64,000 bases of DNA from Hymenobacter psychrophilus (GTDB lineage: Bacteria > Bacteroidota > Bacteroidia > Cytophagales > Hymenobacteraceae): contig NZ_FNOV01000001.1 of the NCBI RefSeq assembly GCF_900107135.1, positions 310,001 to 374,000 on the forward strand. The letters are read 5' to 3'. Below are positions 1 to 7,831 of the stretch, one piece after another. Made by a program: the position numbers and the translations under genes. How positions within the stretch are numbered: the stretch's first letter is position 1; every line of letters begins with the position of its first letter. The notes beneath the pieces were generated by a model. That model was not told the DNA's origin and ran no database searches. It was given only the letters and a program-made list of their open reading frames with translations.

Positions 1-2
1 TC

Positions 3-320
3 GGGCTGGGGCAGGATGGCGTGGTGCCCTACGGCACCGATGAAAACGGCCGGCCCCGCTTCGTGGAAACCCGCCTCGACGAAACCACCATGCGCCAGAT
101 TGCCCAGGCCGGCGACGGCCGCTTCTTCCGCGCCACCGACAACGCCGGCCTGCGCCAGGTATTCGACCAAATCAACCGCTACGAGAAGTCCGAAATCAAG
201 CAGACCCGCTACCGCAACACCCAAGACTACTACCGCACCTACCTCTACTGGTGCCTGGGCTTCTGGCTGCTCTGGCTGGGCCTGAAAAACACATTTCTGA
301 CCAACGCGCTGGAAGATTGA
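3..320 (+). CDS. Bat-type VWA-domain membrane protein, C-terminal part (5' end outside window)
   Basis: The frame is open from the window edge and encodes about 105 residues before the stop. The visible part ends a von Willebrand factor A domain (DGVVPYGTDENGRP, then IAQAGDGRFFRATDNAGLRQVFDQI) followed by one hydrophobic segment, YLYWCLGFWLLWLGLK, and a short tail. This layout, a VWA domain closing with D-Q-I-N-x-Y-E-K-x-E-I and then a membrane helix, is typical of BatA/BatB proteins of the Bacteroidota aerotolerance (bat) operon, which are thought to act at the cytoplasmic membrane together with a MoxR ATPase. The MIDAS metal site lies upstream of the window, so BatA and BatB cannot be told apart. 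No bat gene follows; a strong terminator closes the transcript. Confidence 0.75.
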   Translation, partial: GLGQDGVVPYGTDENGRPRFVETRLDETTMRQIAQAGDGRFFRATDNAGLRQVFDQINRYEKSEIKQTRYRNTQDYYRTYLYWCLGFWLLWLGLKNTFLTNALED

Positions 321-391
321 GGTAGTAGTTTTTACTGATTTTCCGGCTGATTACGCTGATTCGGGAGTTTCCGCCACCGCTGCTGTAACTT

Positions 392-426
392 GACCGCCCC
401 GCCCGAACGAGTCGGGCGGGGCGGTC
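392..426 (+). terminator. Intrinsic terminator after the Bat-like gene
   Basis: A perfect 15-bp GC-rich stem (392-406 pairing with 412-426) with a 5-nt loop is followed by TGTTTATTTA. It lies 71 nt after the stop of the VWA gene and just before the AT-rich gene at 443, so it probably separates the two transcripts. Confidence 0.8.
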
Positions 427-442
427 TGTTTATTTAGGATTG

Positions 443-1021
443 ATGAAATCAGAACTTCTAGAAAAGTGTATTCATCAGCCATTGCGCCAGTTTCTTGGCC
501 ATAGTTTAAAAGAGTGTTTCTACCACGATGTATTTGGTCAGGATTTATTAACCACTAATAACAAGGGCATAGATATTATTGCGCAACAGCTAGAGCTAAT
601 ATTCGATAATAATGAATCAATTTTCATTTCATGGGATACTATTGACGGATGGCATCAGTATAGTCTGAGTATTTCAAACAAAGCATTTTGCAAAAATACC
701 GAAAGATATCTGGCAAATTCCTCTTTCTGGCAATATTATATTGGTTCTGCCTTTTCCGGCTACGAAGTGTATGGTTACGTCGAAAATAAAATCATAACAT
801 ATAATGCATTGAATATCCCAATCAACACAGCTTGTTATTATAATGAACCTCATCTTGTGCTACTGTATTTTGATAATATTACAGTAGCAATAGCTAATTT
901 TTGCTTAGAGGATGACTTTGTGCCCACACTTCCGATGGGAGACGACGTGTGGATATTATTTGATCCAATCAGTATCCAACTATGCATAAAAAAGCTAGGC
1001 CTCGAGAAACTCGAGGCCTAG
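443..1021 (+). CDS. Hypothetical protein, AT-rich orphan gene
   Basis: I do not recognise this 192-residue protein. It has no signal peptide or membrane helix and is rich in aromatic and acidic residues (for example W-D-T-I-D-G-W-H, and a late M-G-D-D-V-W-I-L-F-D-P). An in-frame TTG lies one codon earlier, but ATG at 443 is preferred because AGGA sits just upstream. Base composition is clearly more AT-rich than the neighbours, with many AAT, ATA and TTA codons, which suggests recent acquisition. Size and composition resemble lone immunity proteins of polymorphic toxin systems, but no motif proves this and no toxin gene is next to it. The last codons and the TAG stop lie inside the terminator hairpin of the opposing protease gene. 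Confidence 0.7.
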   Translation: MKSELLEKCIHQPLRQFLGHSLKECFYHDVFGQDLLTTNNKGIDIIAQQLELIFDNNESIFISWDTIDGWHQYSLSISNKAFCKNTERYLANSSFWQYYIGSAFSGYEVYGYVENKIITYNALNIPINTACYYNEPHLVLLYFDNITVAIANFCLEDDFVPTLPMGDDVWILFDPISIQLCIKKLGLEKLEA

Positions 1022-1022
1022 C
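988..1022 (-). terminator. Intrinsic terminator of the M48 protease gene, overlapping the stop of the opposing gene
   Basis: A perfect 13-bp stem (994-1006 with 1010-1022, loop AAA) is preceded on the plus strand by six A residues (988-993), giving a T6 tail for minus-strand transcripts from the gene ending at 1050. The plus-strand gene reads through the hairpin and stops at 1019-1021 within its right arm. Confidence 0.8.
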
Positions 1023-1049
1023 AAATACATATTATTAGCAAAGGTAAAC

Positions 1050-2474
1050 TTATCTCCCCACCACCTTAAATAGCGTACCGGCACTGAGTTTGTCGGTGGT
1101 TTGCATGCCGTTCAGAATAGCCAGCTCCTGGTGGCGCTTGGTGGAAACGCCGTTGGCCGTTAGGGCCTGGGCCAGCGTCTGGCCGGCTTTGGCGGTGCGG
1201 ATGCGGATTTTCTCGCTCTGGCGGTTGAGCTTGTTGGCGTCGGTGAGACGGCGGAAGCCCTGGGCGGTGCGCTGGAAGGTGGCCCCGTAGCTGTTGAGCG
1301 TGTTGGGCGCGCAGAGGCCGATGAGCGCGTAGAGCGTTTTGCCATCCTGGATGACGTAGGACAGCGTGCTGGCCTGGATGCCCTGGCGGCCCTGCTGGTC
1401 CTGGCCCACCTGGTCGCCCTGGATGGCCACGGCGGGCAGGCCGTTGATGGTTGTGCGGGTGGCCTGGGGCGAGTTCAGGCTCAGCTCCTTGGCCAACGCC
1501 TGGGCCGCTTCATCGGCCGAATTGCCGGGGGCTAGCGTGAGAATCTGCACGGCTTTGCCGTTGGGCTCGGCCATCTGGAACTGCTGGGGCGAGTTCTGGC
1601 TTTTCCAGCCCTGGGGAATTGGAAACTGGAATTTCAGCTCGGGATGGTAAAATACGCCGCCTTCCACGAATCCCTGGCGCGGGTCGTCGCCGTAGGGCAG
1701 GCCCTCAATCATGCGCAGGTAGCCGTTGCGGTTTACCGTGAGGGCCCGGCCGCCCTGCTGCTGCTTGGCCTGGGAGGCCAGCTGCTTCACGGTGCTATAG
1801 CGGTCGGCCGAGTTGGGGTGGCTGCTCAGGAACGTGGGCGTGCCACCGGCGCCGCTGGCCTGCTCCTGGCGCTGCAGCGTGAGGAAGAAATCGGCCATGT
1901 GAGAGGCATCATACCCGATTTTGCTCGAATACGCCACGCCCAGCTTGTCGGCCTCGCGCTCATCGTCGCGGCCGTATTTCAGAAACACCAGGCCCACGCC
2001 CTGCGAGAGGGGCTGGGCAATGGAGGCCACCCGCTTCGAGAGGATGGAGCCCAGCAACAGCGCCCCGGAAGCCAGCGTCGAACGGCTCTGCTGCTTCTCG
2101 CCGTGGCGGGCCGTTACGTGGCCCAGCTCGTGGCCCAGCACCCCCGCAAACTGCGCCTCATCGTTGAAATGGGCCATAATGCCGCGCGTGAAGTACACGT
2201 TGCCATCGGGCGCGGCAAAGGCGTTTATCATCGGCGAATCCAGAATCGTAAACTGGTAGCCGAAATCGGCGCGGCTGGACACGGCGGCCATCTGCTGGCC
2301 TTTCTGGTCGATGAATTTCTGCAGGACCGGGTTATTGAGCAGCCCAAACTGGGCCACCACCTGCGGGTCGGGCTCCTTGGCCGGGGCCGGGGCGCGGAAG
2401 GCCGTGGAGCCGGCCAGTGGCAGCAGCAGCAGCAAAGCCGCCCGGCGCAACGAGGAAGAGTAAGTGGTTTTCAT
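1050..2474 (-). CDS. M48 family zinc metalloprotease with LysM-like C-terminus (exported)
   Basis: This 474-residue protein begins with a signal peptide (charged start, LLLLLPLAG core) and lacks a lipobox, so it is probably periplasmic. The M48 catalytic motif HELGH is at residues 115-119; the third zinc ligand is the first Glu of E-R-E-A-D at 172-176. A middle region (PYGDDPRQGFVEGGVFYHPE, then PIPQGWK) and a C-terminal LysM-like segment (IRIRTAKAGQTLAQAL to FKVVG) follow. Family members of the BepA/Oma1 type degrade or quality-control envelope proteins. It is a close paralogue of the gene at 2632-4092, lies 157 nt downstream of it on the same strand, and probably arose by tandem duplication. 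The specific substrate is unknown. Confidence 0.9.
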   Translation of the reverse strand: MKTTYSSSLRRAALLLLLPLAGSTAFRAPAPAKEPDPQVVAQFGLLNNPVLQKFIDQKGQQMAAVSSRADFGYQFTILDSPMINAFAAPDGNVYFTRGIMAHFNDEAQFAGVLGHELGHVTARHGEKQQSRSTLASGALLLGSILSKRVASIAQPLSQGVGLVFLKYGRDDEREADKLGVAYSSKIGYDASHMADFFLTLQRQEQASGAGGTPTFLSSHPNSADRYSTVKQLASQAKQQQGGRALTVNRNGYLRMIEGLPYGDDPRQGFVEGGVFYHPELKFQFPIPQGWKSQNSPQQFQMAEPNGKAVQILTLAPGNSADEAAQALAKELSLNSPQATRTTINGLPAVAIQGDQVGQDQQGRQGIQASTLSYVIQDGKTLYALIGLCAPNTLNSYGATFQRTAQGFRRLTDANKLNRQSEKIRIRTAKAGQTLAQALTANGVSTKRHQELAILNGMQTTDKLSAGTLFKVVGR

Positions 2475-2631
2475 GGGCAGGAAATCAGAAGAGAAGAGAA
2501 TACGTCGCTACGCACCTCTACCGTAGAAAGGTTACAACGGCGGGCGGCGCGGCCCCAAACGGGCAAAAAAATGGCGGACTGCGTTGCGCTGCCCGCCACC
2601 TGCGTGGTTGAAACCAAATACCCCGCCAGTT

Positions 2632-4092
2632 CTATTTGCCTACCACTTTAAACAGCAAGCCGCGGCCCAGCTTGTCGGAAAGCTGCATACCATTCAAAAT
2701 GGCCATTTCTTCGTGGCGCTTGGCGGGCACGCCGTTGGCCGTCAGGGCCTGGGCCAGCGTCTGGCTGGTTTTTACGGTGCGGATGCGCACGTGCTCGGGC
2801 TGGCGGTTGAGCTTGTCGGCCGAAGTGAGGCGCTGGAAACCCTCCATGGTGCGGGTGAACAGGGGCGCATAGGCGGCAAAATCCTGGGGCGCGCTGCCGC
2901 CAATCAGTACGTAGAGCGACTGGCCGTCCTGGATGATGTAGCTCAGCACCTGCATGCCGGTTTGCTGCTGGCCGGTTTGCTGGTCCTGCTGCACCTGGGT
3001 GCCCGTGAAGGCCAAAGCCGGGAAGCCGTTCACCTTCAGTTCGCGCGACTGGCTGACCTGCAGGCTCAGCTCCTTGGCCACGGCCTCAGCGGCCTGCTGC
3101 AGGTTGTCGCCGGGAGCCAGCGTGAGCAGCATCATGGCCTTGCCGGCCGGGTCGGCCATCTGGAATTGCTGGGGCGAGTTCTGGCTTTTCCAGCCCTGCG
3201 GAATCGGAAACTCGAACTTTAGCTCGGGGTGATAAAAGGCGTTGTTTTCCACGAAGCCCTGGCGCGGGTCTTCGCCGTAGGTGATGCCGTCGATGAGGCG
3301 TAGGTAAGCGTCGCGGTTGATGTCGAGCTTGGCGGGCGTGCCGGGCTTGGCTTTCCACTCGGCCGCCAGCTGGTTTACGTGGGTGTAGCGGTCGGCGGGG
3401 TTAGGGTGCGTGCTCAGAAAATCGGGAATGGCCTCGCCCCCGGCTTTCTGCTGCTCGCGCTCCAGCGTACGAAAGAAATCGGCCATTTCGGCGGCGTTGT
3501 ATCCGATTTTGGTCGAGTATTCCACGCCCAGCTCATCGGCCTGGTTTTCGTCGTCGCGGCCGAATTTGAGGGTGAGCAGCTGCAGGCCCTGCATGGCCTG
3601 CTCGCCGAAGCGGGCCACCTGGGGCGAGGCAATCATGGCCCCCATCAGACCCACTTGGCTGATAATGGAGGTGGTTTGCTGCTTGGCCGAATGCCGGGCC
3701 GTTACGTGGCCGATTTCGTGGCCCAGCACGCCCGCAAACTGGGCTTCGTTGTTGAAGTGGGCCATGATGCCGCGTGTGAAGTACACGTAGCCGCCGGGCA
3801 CGGCAAAGGCATTAATCACCGGCGAATCGACGATGCGGAACTGGTAGTCGAGGTCGGGCCGGTGCGAAATCCTGCCCATTTTGTCGCCCATCGTATTGAT
3901 GTACTGCTGCAGCTTCTCATCCTGATACAGCCCAAACTGGGCCACAATGGCCGGGTCCGACTGCTTGCCCATCGCCAGCTCCTGGCCTTCCGAGACCAGC
4001 ATGACTTCTTTTTTGCCCGTAACGGGATTCACGGCGCAGCCCGACAGCAGCAGGCCACCAAGCAGCAGGGAGGGGAGAAAACGTAGACGCAT
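2632..4092 (-). CDS. M48 family zinc metalloprotease, lipoprotein, with LysM-like C-terminus
   Basis: This 486-residue paralogue of the downstream protease carries a lipoprotein signal ending LLSG-C19, so it should be anchored in a membrane facing the periplasm. HEIGH lies at residues 125-129 and the third zinc ligand is in E-N-Q-A-D at 182-186. The sequence runs collinear with the downstream gene through the DDPRQGFVE region and the C-terminal IRIRTVKTSQTLAQAL segment. The N-terminal CAVNPVTGKKEVMLVSEGQE block is typical of Bacteroidota M48 lipoproteins and is the part missing from the downstream copy. The likely role is envelope protein quality control. Given the pair, one copy may be membrane-tethered and the other soluble, which is inference. 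Confidence 0.92.
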   Translation of the reverse strand: MRLRFLPSLLLGGLLLSGCAVNPVTGKKEVMLVSEGQELAMGKQSDPAIVAQFGLYQDEKLQQYINTMGDKMGRISHRPDLDYQFRIVDSPVINAFAVPGGYVYFTRGIMAHFNNEAQFAGVLGHEIGHVTARHSAKQQTTSIISQVGLMGAMIASPQVARFGEQAMQGLQLLTLKFGRDDENQADELGVEYSTKIGYNAAEMADFFRTLEREQQKAGGEAIPDFLSTHPNPADRYTHVNQLAAEWKAKPGTPAKLDINRDAYLRLIDGITYGEDPRQGFVENNAFYHPELKFEFPIPQGWKSQNSPQQFQMADPAGKAMMLLTLAPGDNLQQAAEAVAKELSLQVSQSRELKVNGFPALAFTGTQVQQDQQTGQQQTGMQVLSYIIQDGQSLYVLIGGSAPQDFAAYAPLFTRTMEGFQRLTSADKLNRQPEHVRIRTVKTSQTLAQALTANGVPAKRHEEMAILNGMQLSDKLGRGLLFKVVGK

Positions 4093-4169
4093 AGGAGTAG
4101 GAGTTAAGGGAGAGTTGTCCTCTTCAACGCAACTCGGCGGCTGGCGTTGGGATGGGCGGTGGCATGAAC

Positions 4170-4264
4170 GTCAGGTTGAGCGGAGTGGAAGCATCGCTAC
4201 CGCTTCGTTGCAGCCGACAGGACTGCCATTACAGTAGAGATGCTCCGGCTCCGCTCAGCCTGAC
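4170..4264. repeat. Intergenic palindromic repeat, GTCA..TGAGC family (module with CTACCGCTTCG)
   Basis: Imperfect inverted arms at 4170-4195 and 4239-4264 (GTCAGGTTGAGCGGAG versus CTCCGCTCAGCCTGAC) enclose a segment with GCTACCGCTTCGTTG, also present in the copy at 49737. It fills the gap between the antiporter gene and the M48 lipoprotein gene and is followed by ATCTTTTTT, so it may also end transcripts. Confidence 0.75.
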
Positions 4265-4307
4265 AATCTTTTTTAGCCTGCACCGGGCGAGGCTTCCCCC
4301 TTCCTCC

Positions 4308-5600
4308 TTATGGCTGCTGCTCTTCCTGCTGCTCTTCCTGCTGGATTTCCTGTTCTTCCTGCTCCTGCACCGTAAGGCGGCCCTGGCGTCGGTCGAGCCA
4401 GTTCATGACGGGCGTGGCCAGCGTACCGTGCAGAATAATGGATACGAGCACCGTGAAGCCAGTAGTGGCCCACAGCTCGCGGCTGTTGGGGAAATAGCGG
4501 GTATCGAGGGCGAAGGCCAGGTAGAAAAACGAGCCGATGCCGCGAATACCGAAAAACGACACGATGAGCCGCTCACCCCAGTCGAGGCGGCTGTTGCTCA
4601 GCGTGAGCAGGCCGCCCAGTGGCCGCAGCACCAGCAGCAGAATCAGTCCCAGCGCCACGCCCGTCCAGTTCAAATAGTCGAATAAGCCCCAGGCAATGGA
4701 GCCACCGAACAAAATCAGAATCACCACAATCAGCAGGCGCTCCAGCTGGTCGGTGAAGTCGTGCATCTCGTCTTGGTGCTCGTGGCTACGCTCGTGGCGG
4801 CGCAACGTAACGGCAGCCACAAACACGGCCAGAAAGCCGTAGCCGTGTACCAGCTCGGTGAGGCCGTAGGCTACCAGCGTAACGGCCAGCGCCACAAAGC
4901 CATACGCGTTGGGCCGAATGCAGACGCGCCGGGGCAGGTCAAAAATCAAATACGACAGCAGCCGGCCCGCCAGCCAGCCGGCCAGCACGCCCATGGCCAC
5001 GCGGTAGCCTACATCCATCCAGGCCCAGTGCCAGAGCCGCTCGCCCAGGCTTTCCTTGGCGATGGGCAGTAGCGCCAGCGCCAGATACACGAACGGGAAG
5101 GCCAGGCCATCATTCAGGCCGGCCTCGCCGGTGAGGGCGAAGCGCACGTTGTCTTCGCCGCCTTTGCCGGGCTCGCCCACCTGCACGTCGCCGGCCAGCA
5201 CGGGGTCGGTGGGCGCGAGGGTGGCGGCCAGCAGCACGGCCGAGGCCAGCGGCAGCCCGAACAGGCCCCAGGCCACGCCCACAAACCCGCCAATCGTGAG
5301 TACCATCAGCACCAGCACCAGCAGCAGCGGAATGCGCCAGGCTTTCAGCGAAAACCGCTTATCAATCTTGAGGCCGGTGCCGGTGAGGGCCACCGTCACG
5401 CAGATTTCGGTGAGGTGGGTGGCAAAGGTGGAAAACTCCACCGGATCGGGGTCGGGCAAGCCCAGCGGCAAACTAAAAATCAGCATGCCCAGCCCCACAA
5501 ACAGAATCGGGTAGGAAAGCGGGTACTTCTTGAGCAGCGACGGCAGCCAAGCCACGCCCAGAATCGACACGCCGAGCACGACGAGGATGGTATTATACAT
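4308..5600 (-). CDS. CPA1-type cation:proton antiporter
   Basis: This 430-residue integral membrane protein has about a dozen hydrophobic helices and no signal peptide. Two family signatures are clear: A-T-L-A-P-T-D-P-V-L-A-G-D (D132) and G-E-A-G-L-N-D-G (N163-D164); the N-D pair is the ion-binding site of electroneutral Na+/H+ exchangers. A later block, FGIRGIGSFFYLAFAL, is also typical. The likely role is exchange of Na+ or K+ for protons at the inner membrane for pH and salt homeostasis; the actual ion cannot be read from sequence. The C-terminus ends in a short glutamate/glutamine-rich tail (QEQEEQEIQQEE) instead of a TrkA-C or cNMP domain, so no nucleotide control is evident. It stands alone between two palindromic repeats. 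Confidence 0.9.
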   Translation of the reverse strand: MYNTILVVLGVSILGVAWLPSLLKKYPLSYPILFVGLGMLIFSLPLGLPDPDPVEFSTFATHLTEICVTVALTGTGLKIDKRFSLKAWRIPLLLVLVLMVLTIGGFVGVAWGLFGLPLASAVLLAATLAPTDPVLAGDVQVGEPGKGGEDNVRFALTGEAGLNDGLAFPFVYLALALLPIAKESLGERLWHWAWMDVGYRVAMGVLAGWLAGRLLSYLIFDLPRRVCIRPNAYGFVALAVTLVAYGLTELVHGYGFLAVFVAAVTLRRHERSHEHQDEMHDFTDQLERLLIVVILILFGGSIAWGLFDYLNWTGVALGLILLLVLRPLGGLLTLSNSRLDWGERLIVSFFGIRGIGSFFYLAFALDTRYFPNSRELWATTGFTVLVSIILHGTLATPVMNWLDRRQGRLTVQEQEEQEIQQEEQQEEQQP

Positions 5601-5637
5601 AGTTGGGTGATAGGGGAGGCCAGGGAATCAGCCGTCA

Positions 5638-5743
5638 GTCATCTTGAGCAGCGCAAAGGACCTTATCACGCAGAAACAGCTAATCTGGTTTCGTACAGTA
5701 AATCGTGCTCACCTGATAAGGTCCTTCGCAAGCTCAGGATGAC
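5638..5743. repeat. Intergenic palindromic repeat, GTCATnnTGAGC family (module AAGGACCTTATCACG)
   Basis: The arms at 5638-5670 and 5714-5743 pair through GTCATCTTGAGC...AAGGACCTTATCA and its complement. The inner module AAGGACCTTATCACG is identical to that in the copy at 44127-44229, about 38 kb away. It separates the antiporter gene from the plug-like lipoprotein gene. Confidence 0.8.
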
Positions 5744-5786
5744 AGCAGGCGTGGTCGTCGGCCAGGCCCCCAGGTTCTTATAACCC

Positions 5787-7142
5787 CTACGGCCGCCGGC
5801 TGTTCACGTCGAGGCGCTGGTAGCCGATGAGCAGGTCGGTGCGGGTGCCGGGCGGGCGGTAGTACACCAGCAGGTCGTACTGGTTTTCGGTTTCCTGGTG
5901 GCTGCCTTCCCACGGAATGCTGTTGGCCCCGGTAGGAGTCTGGGTGGCGTAGTAATAGTTGTAATAGCCCTGCTTGAGCAGCGCGTGGCCCGTGTAAAGC
6001 CGGGTTGCGGCATCATAATTCAGCCTGAATTCATCGCGCAGCTGCCAGTCGCTCAGGGCCCCGAGTACGTACACCGGGCCGGCTGCGGGGGCATCGGCGC
6101 GCAGCTGAAACGTCACGTCGAGGTACTCGGTGTTGGTGCTGGGGTCGCCGGGGTACTCGCGGCTCTCAATCAGGCGCTGGCCGTTGATGTCGTCGTACTG
6201 GGTGTACCGCTCGCTGGCCCGCGAGGCTTCGGGCAGCAGCAGCGCGGCGCGGGGGGTGGTGGTAGCATCGAGGCTGGCCACGCCGGCGCCGGCCGAGCGG
6301 AAGGTGCGCAGGTCCATGAACCGGAACTCGCTCAGGCCGGGAAAGGCGTTTTCGAAGTTGAAATACTGGTAGTCGAGCTGCTGCTCGGCGTCGCGCACGA
6401 AGGTGGGGCGCAGGTTGTAGTGGGCATTATCCCAGCGAAAGTTCTGGCGCAGCACCACCTTCACCTCCTGGGCCGGATTGACGAGGGCCATGTTGTAGCG
6501 AATCCCGAAGTCAATCTGCTGCCAGCGGAACCGCTCCTCGCCGGCCACCGGAATGCCCTGCTTCATGGCAATCTGCACGGCCCCATCCTCGAACACCAGC
6601 ACCCGGCGGCTGAGCAGCGGCGTGCCGCCCGCGCCCTGCACCACCCACAGGTAGTTGCCCGACAGCTTCACGCGCGGCATCTGCACTTGGTAGTGCTGGT
6701 AGGGTACCTTGGTGCTCACCGAGGGCCGGTAGTTGTTGATGAGCTGCTCGTTGATTTCGCTCAGAAACTGCATATCGGTCAGCATCGAGGGCTGCCAGTT
6801 CAGGTCGCAGTGCACGAGCTTGGCCGTGAGCCGCTGGCCCGACCCGCCCAGCACATCGAACTCCAGCACCGGCTGCTGGCCCTGGCTGAGCGGCACCACC
6901 GGCGGATTGAACACCTGGCCCGCCTGGCCCGTGGGTACGTAGCAGAGTACGGTGCGCACGTTGGGGTCGTAGATGTAGTCCTCGTAGCGCAGCTTTTTAT
7001 CGACGTAGTACTCAGTGCCTACCTGGCCGGGCGTGGCGGGCCGGCGGGCGGCGTTGGGGTCGGTGATGGGCGTACCCAGCGGCACGCAGGCGGCCACCGG
7101 GAGCAGCCCCAGCAGCGGAAGAAAGCGGGAAAGTAAGCGCAT
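5787..7142 (-). CDS. DUF5103 / type IX secretion system plug-like lipoprotein
   Basis: The start is placed at 7142 because residues 1-19 then form a clean lipoprotein signal, MRLLSRFLPLLGLLPVAAC, with Cys19 in the lipobox; the longer frame adds an unlikely tail. The mature protein of about 430 residues contains the features of the DUF5103 family: RYEDYIYDPNVRTVLCY near the N-terminus, VHCDLNWQPS, LINNYRPS, and a C-terminal Ig-like part ending in YYNYYYATQ and LIGYQR. Family members are linked to the plug protein that closes the SprA translocon of T9SS. Substrates with T9SS sorting domains occur at 46.8, 51.2 and 59.1 kb. A near-consensus promoter box, TACCTTCG, ends five nucleotides before the ATG, suggesting a leaderless transcript. 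Confidence 0.8.
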   Translation of the reverse strand: MRLLSRFLPLLGLLPVAACVPLGTPITDPNAARRPATPGQVGTEYYVDKKLRYEDYIYDPNVRTVLCYVPTGQAGQVFNPPVVPLSQGQQPVLEFDVLGGSGQRLTAKLVHCDLNWQPSMLTDMQFLSEINEQLINNYRPSVSTKVPYQHYQVQMPRVKLSGNYLWVVQGAGGTPLLSRRVLVFEDGAVQIAMKQGIPVAGEERFRWQQIDFGIRYNMALVNPAQEVKVVLRQNFRWDNAHYNLRPTFVRDAEQQLDYQYFNFENAFPGLSEFRFMDLRTFRSAGAGVASLDATTTPRAALLLPEASRASERYTQYDDINGQRLIESREYPGDPSTNTEYLDVTFQLRADAPAAGPVYVLGALSDWQLRDEFRLNYDAATRLYTGHALLKQGYYNYYYATQTPTGANSIPWEGSHQETENQYDLLVYYRPPGTRTDLLIGYQRLDVNSRRP

Positions 7143-7146
7143 GTTG

Positions 7147-7154
7147 CGAAGGTA
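7147..7154 (-). promoter_or_regulatory. Putative -7 box (TACCTTCG), four nt before the plug-like gene start
   Basis: On the minus strand TACCTTCG is followed by CAAC and then the ATG at 7142. It differs from the Bacteroidota TAnnTTTG box at one position. The spacing would put the transcription start at or next to the start codon, as at 11680 and 29011. No convincing -33 box was seen. Confidence 0.4.
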
Positions 7155-7323
7155 GGGCGAAGCGGCGGTTTTGGGCGGCGGCGCAAACACGCTATATTTA
7201 ACTCGCTCCCTACGGGTTAGTTGCGGGTCAAGCAAAGGGTGTTGAGCTGAAAGACTTGGATAAATTCATCACTACGAATGTTGGCAGCAATATTCGCAGA
7301 TAACTCTTATGTAATAAAGCAAG

Positions 7324-7695
7324 ATGGATAGATACCAGATACACGAAGCCGCTTTAAAATCTGAATACGAGTCTGCGTTGAATCTGATTGGATTGAAAGT
7401 GGACTTAAATGAGTTAGATACTTATGGACATACTGCTCTACATTGGGCAGTATTTACAGGAGATACAGATATGGCAAGAATACTTCTTGAAGCTGGAGCA
7501 AATCCCAATATCCTATCTTCTGACGGTGTAACTCCAAAATGGTGGGCAAGGGATTTTGGTTTGTTGGAAATAGAGCTATTACTAGATATATATGGTGGCA
7601 AAATATTGACTAATAAAGATTTTAACAGGGCAGCATTTTCAGCTTTTAATAATATGATGGGACAATCTCTTCCAGAAGAGGATAATATAGACTAG
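7324..7695 (+). CDS. Small ankyrin-repeat protein, AT-rich
   Basis: This 123-residue protein has no signal or membrane segment. Residues 31-80 form ankyrin repeats: D-T-Y-G-H-T-A-L-H-W-A-V-F-T-G-D-T-D-M-A-R-I-L-L-E-A-G-A-N-P-N, then S-S-D-G-V-T-P-K-W-W-A-R-D-F-G. Ankyrin repeats bind other proteins, so its role depends on an unknown partner. The DNA is much more AT-rich than its neighbours, like the genes at 443 and 41171, and it stands alone between two minus-strand genes. Single ankyrin proteins of this size are often orphan immunity proteins, but nothing here proves that. A 28-bp perfect terminator hairpin follows. Confidence 0.8.
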   Translation: MDRYQIHEAALKSEYESALNLIGLKVDLNELDTYGHTALHWAVFTGDTDMARILLEAGANPNILSSDGVTPKWWARDFGLLEIELLLDIYGGKILTNKDFNRAAFSAFNNMMGQSLPEEDNID

Positions 7696-7744
7696 GACTT
7701 GAGGCCCGTAAAAATCATCGAACCAATTACCCTTTTTTACAACA

Positions 7745-7809
7745 CAGCCCGCAACGCAAAGCCCCGCCCGAAGCACTAAGATTCGGGCGGGGCTTTGCGT
7801 TGCGGGCTG
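7745..7809. terminator. Bidirectional intrinsic terminator
   Basis: A perfect 28-bp stem (7745-7772 with 7782-7809) lies between the convergent ankyrin gene and the aldehyde dehydrogenase gene. The core GCCCCGCCCGAA resembles the terminator at 392, suggesting a related sequence. Confidence 0.8.
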
Positions 7810-7831
7810 ATGCATCACAGCCGAACGGCCG

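Noticed and set aside
1644..2651. Long open frame on the plus strand (335 codons) opposite the M48 genes
   Set aside because: It is a shadow of the GC-rich minus-strand protease genes, His/Gly/Arg-rich with no family features, and both M48 genes explain the DNA.
5898..7136. Plus-strand frame of 412 codons opposite the plug-like lipoprotein
   Set aside because: The minus-strand protein has a lipobox and family motifs; the plus-strand product has repetitive His/Gly/Val/Leu composition typical of antisense frames.
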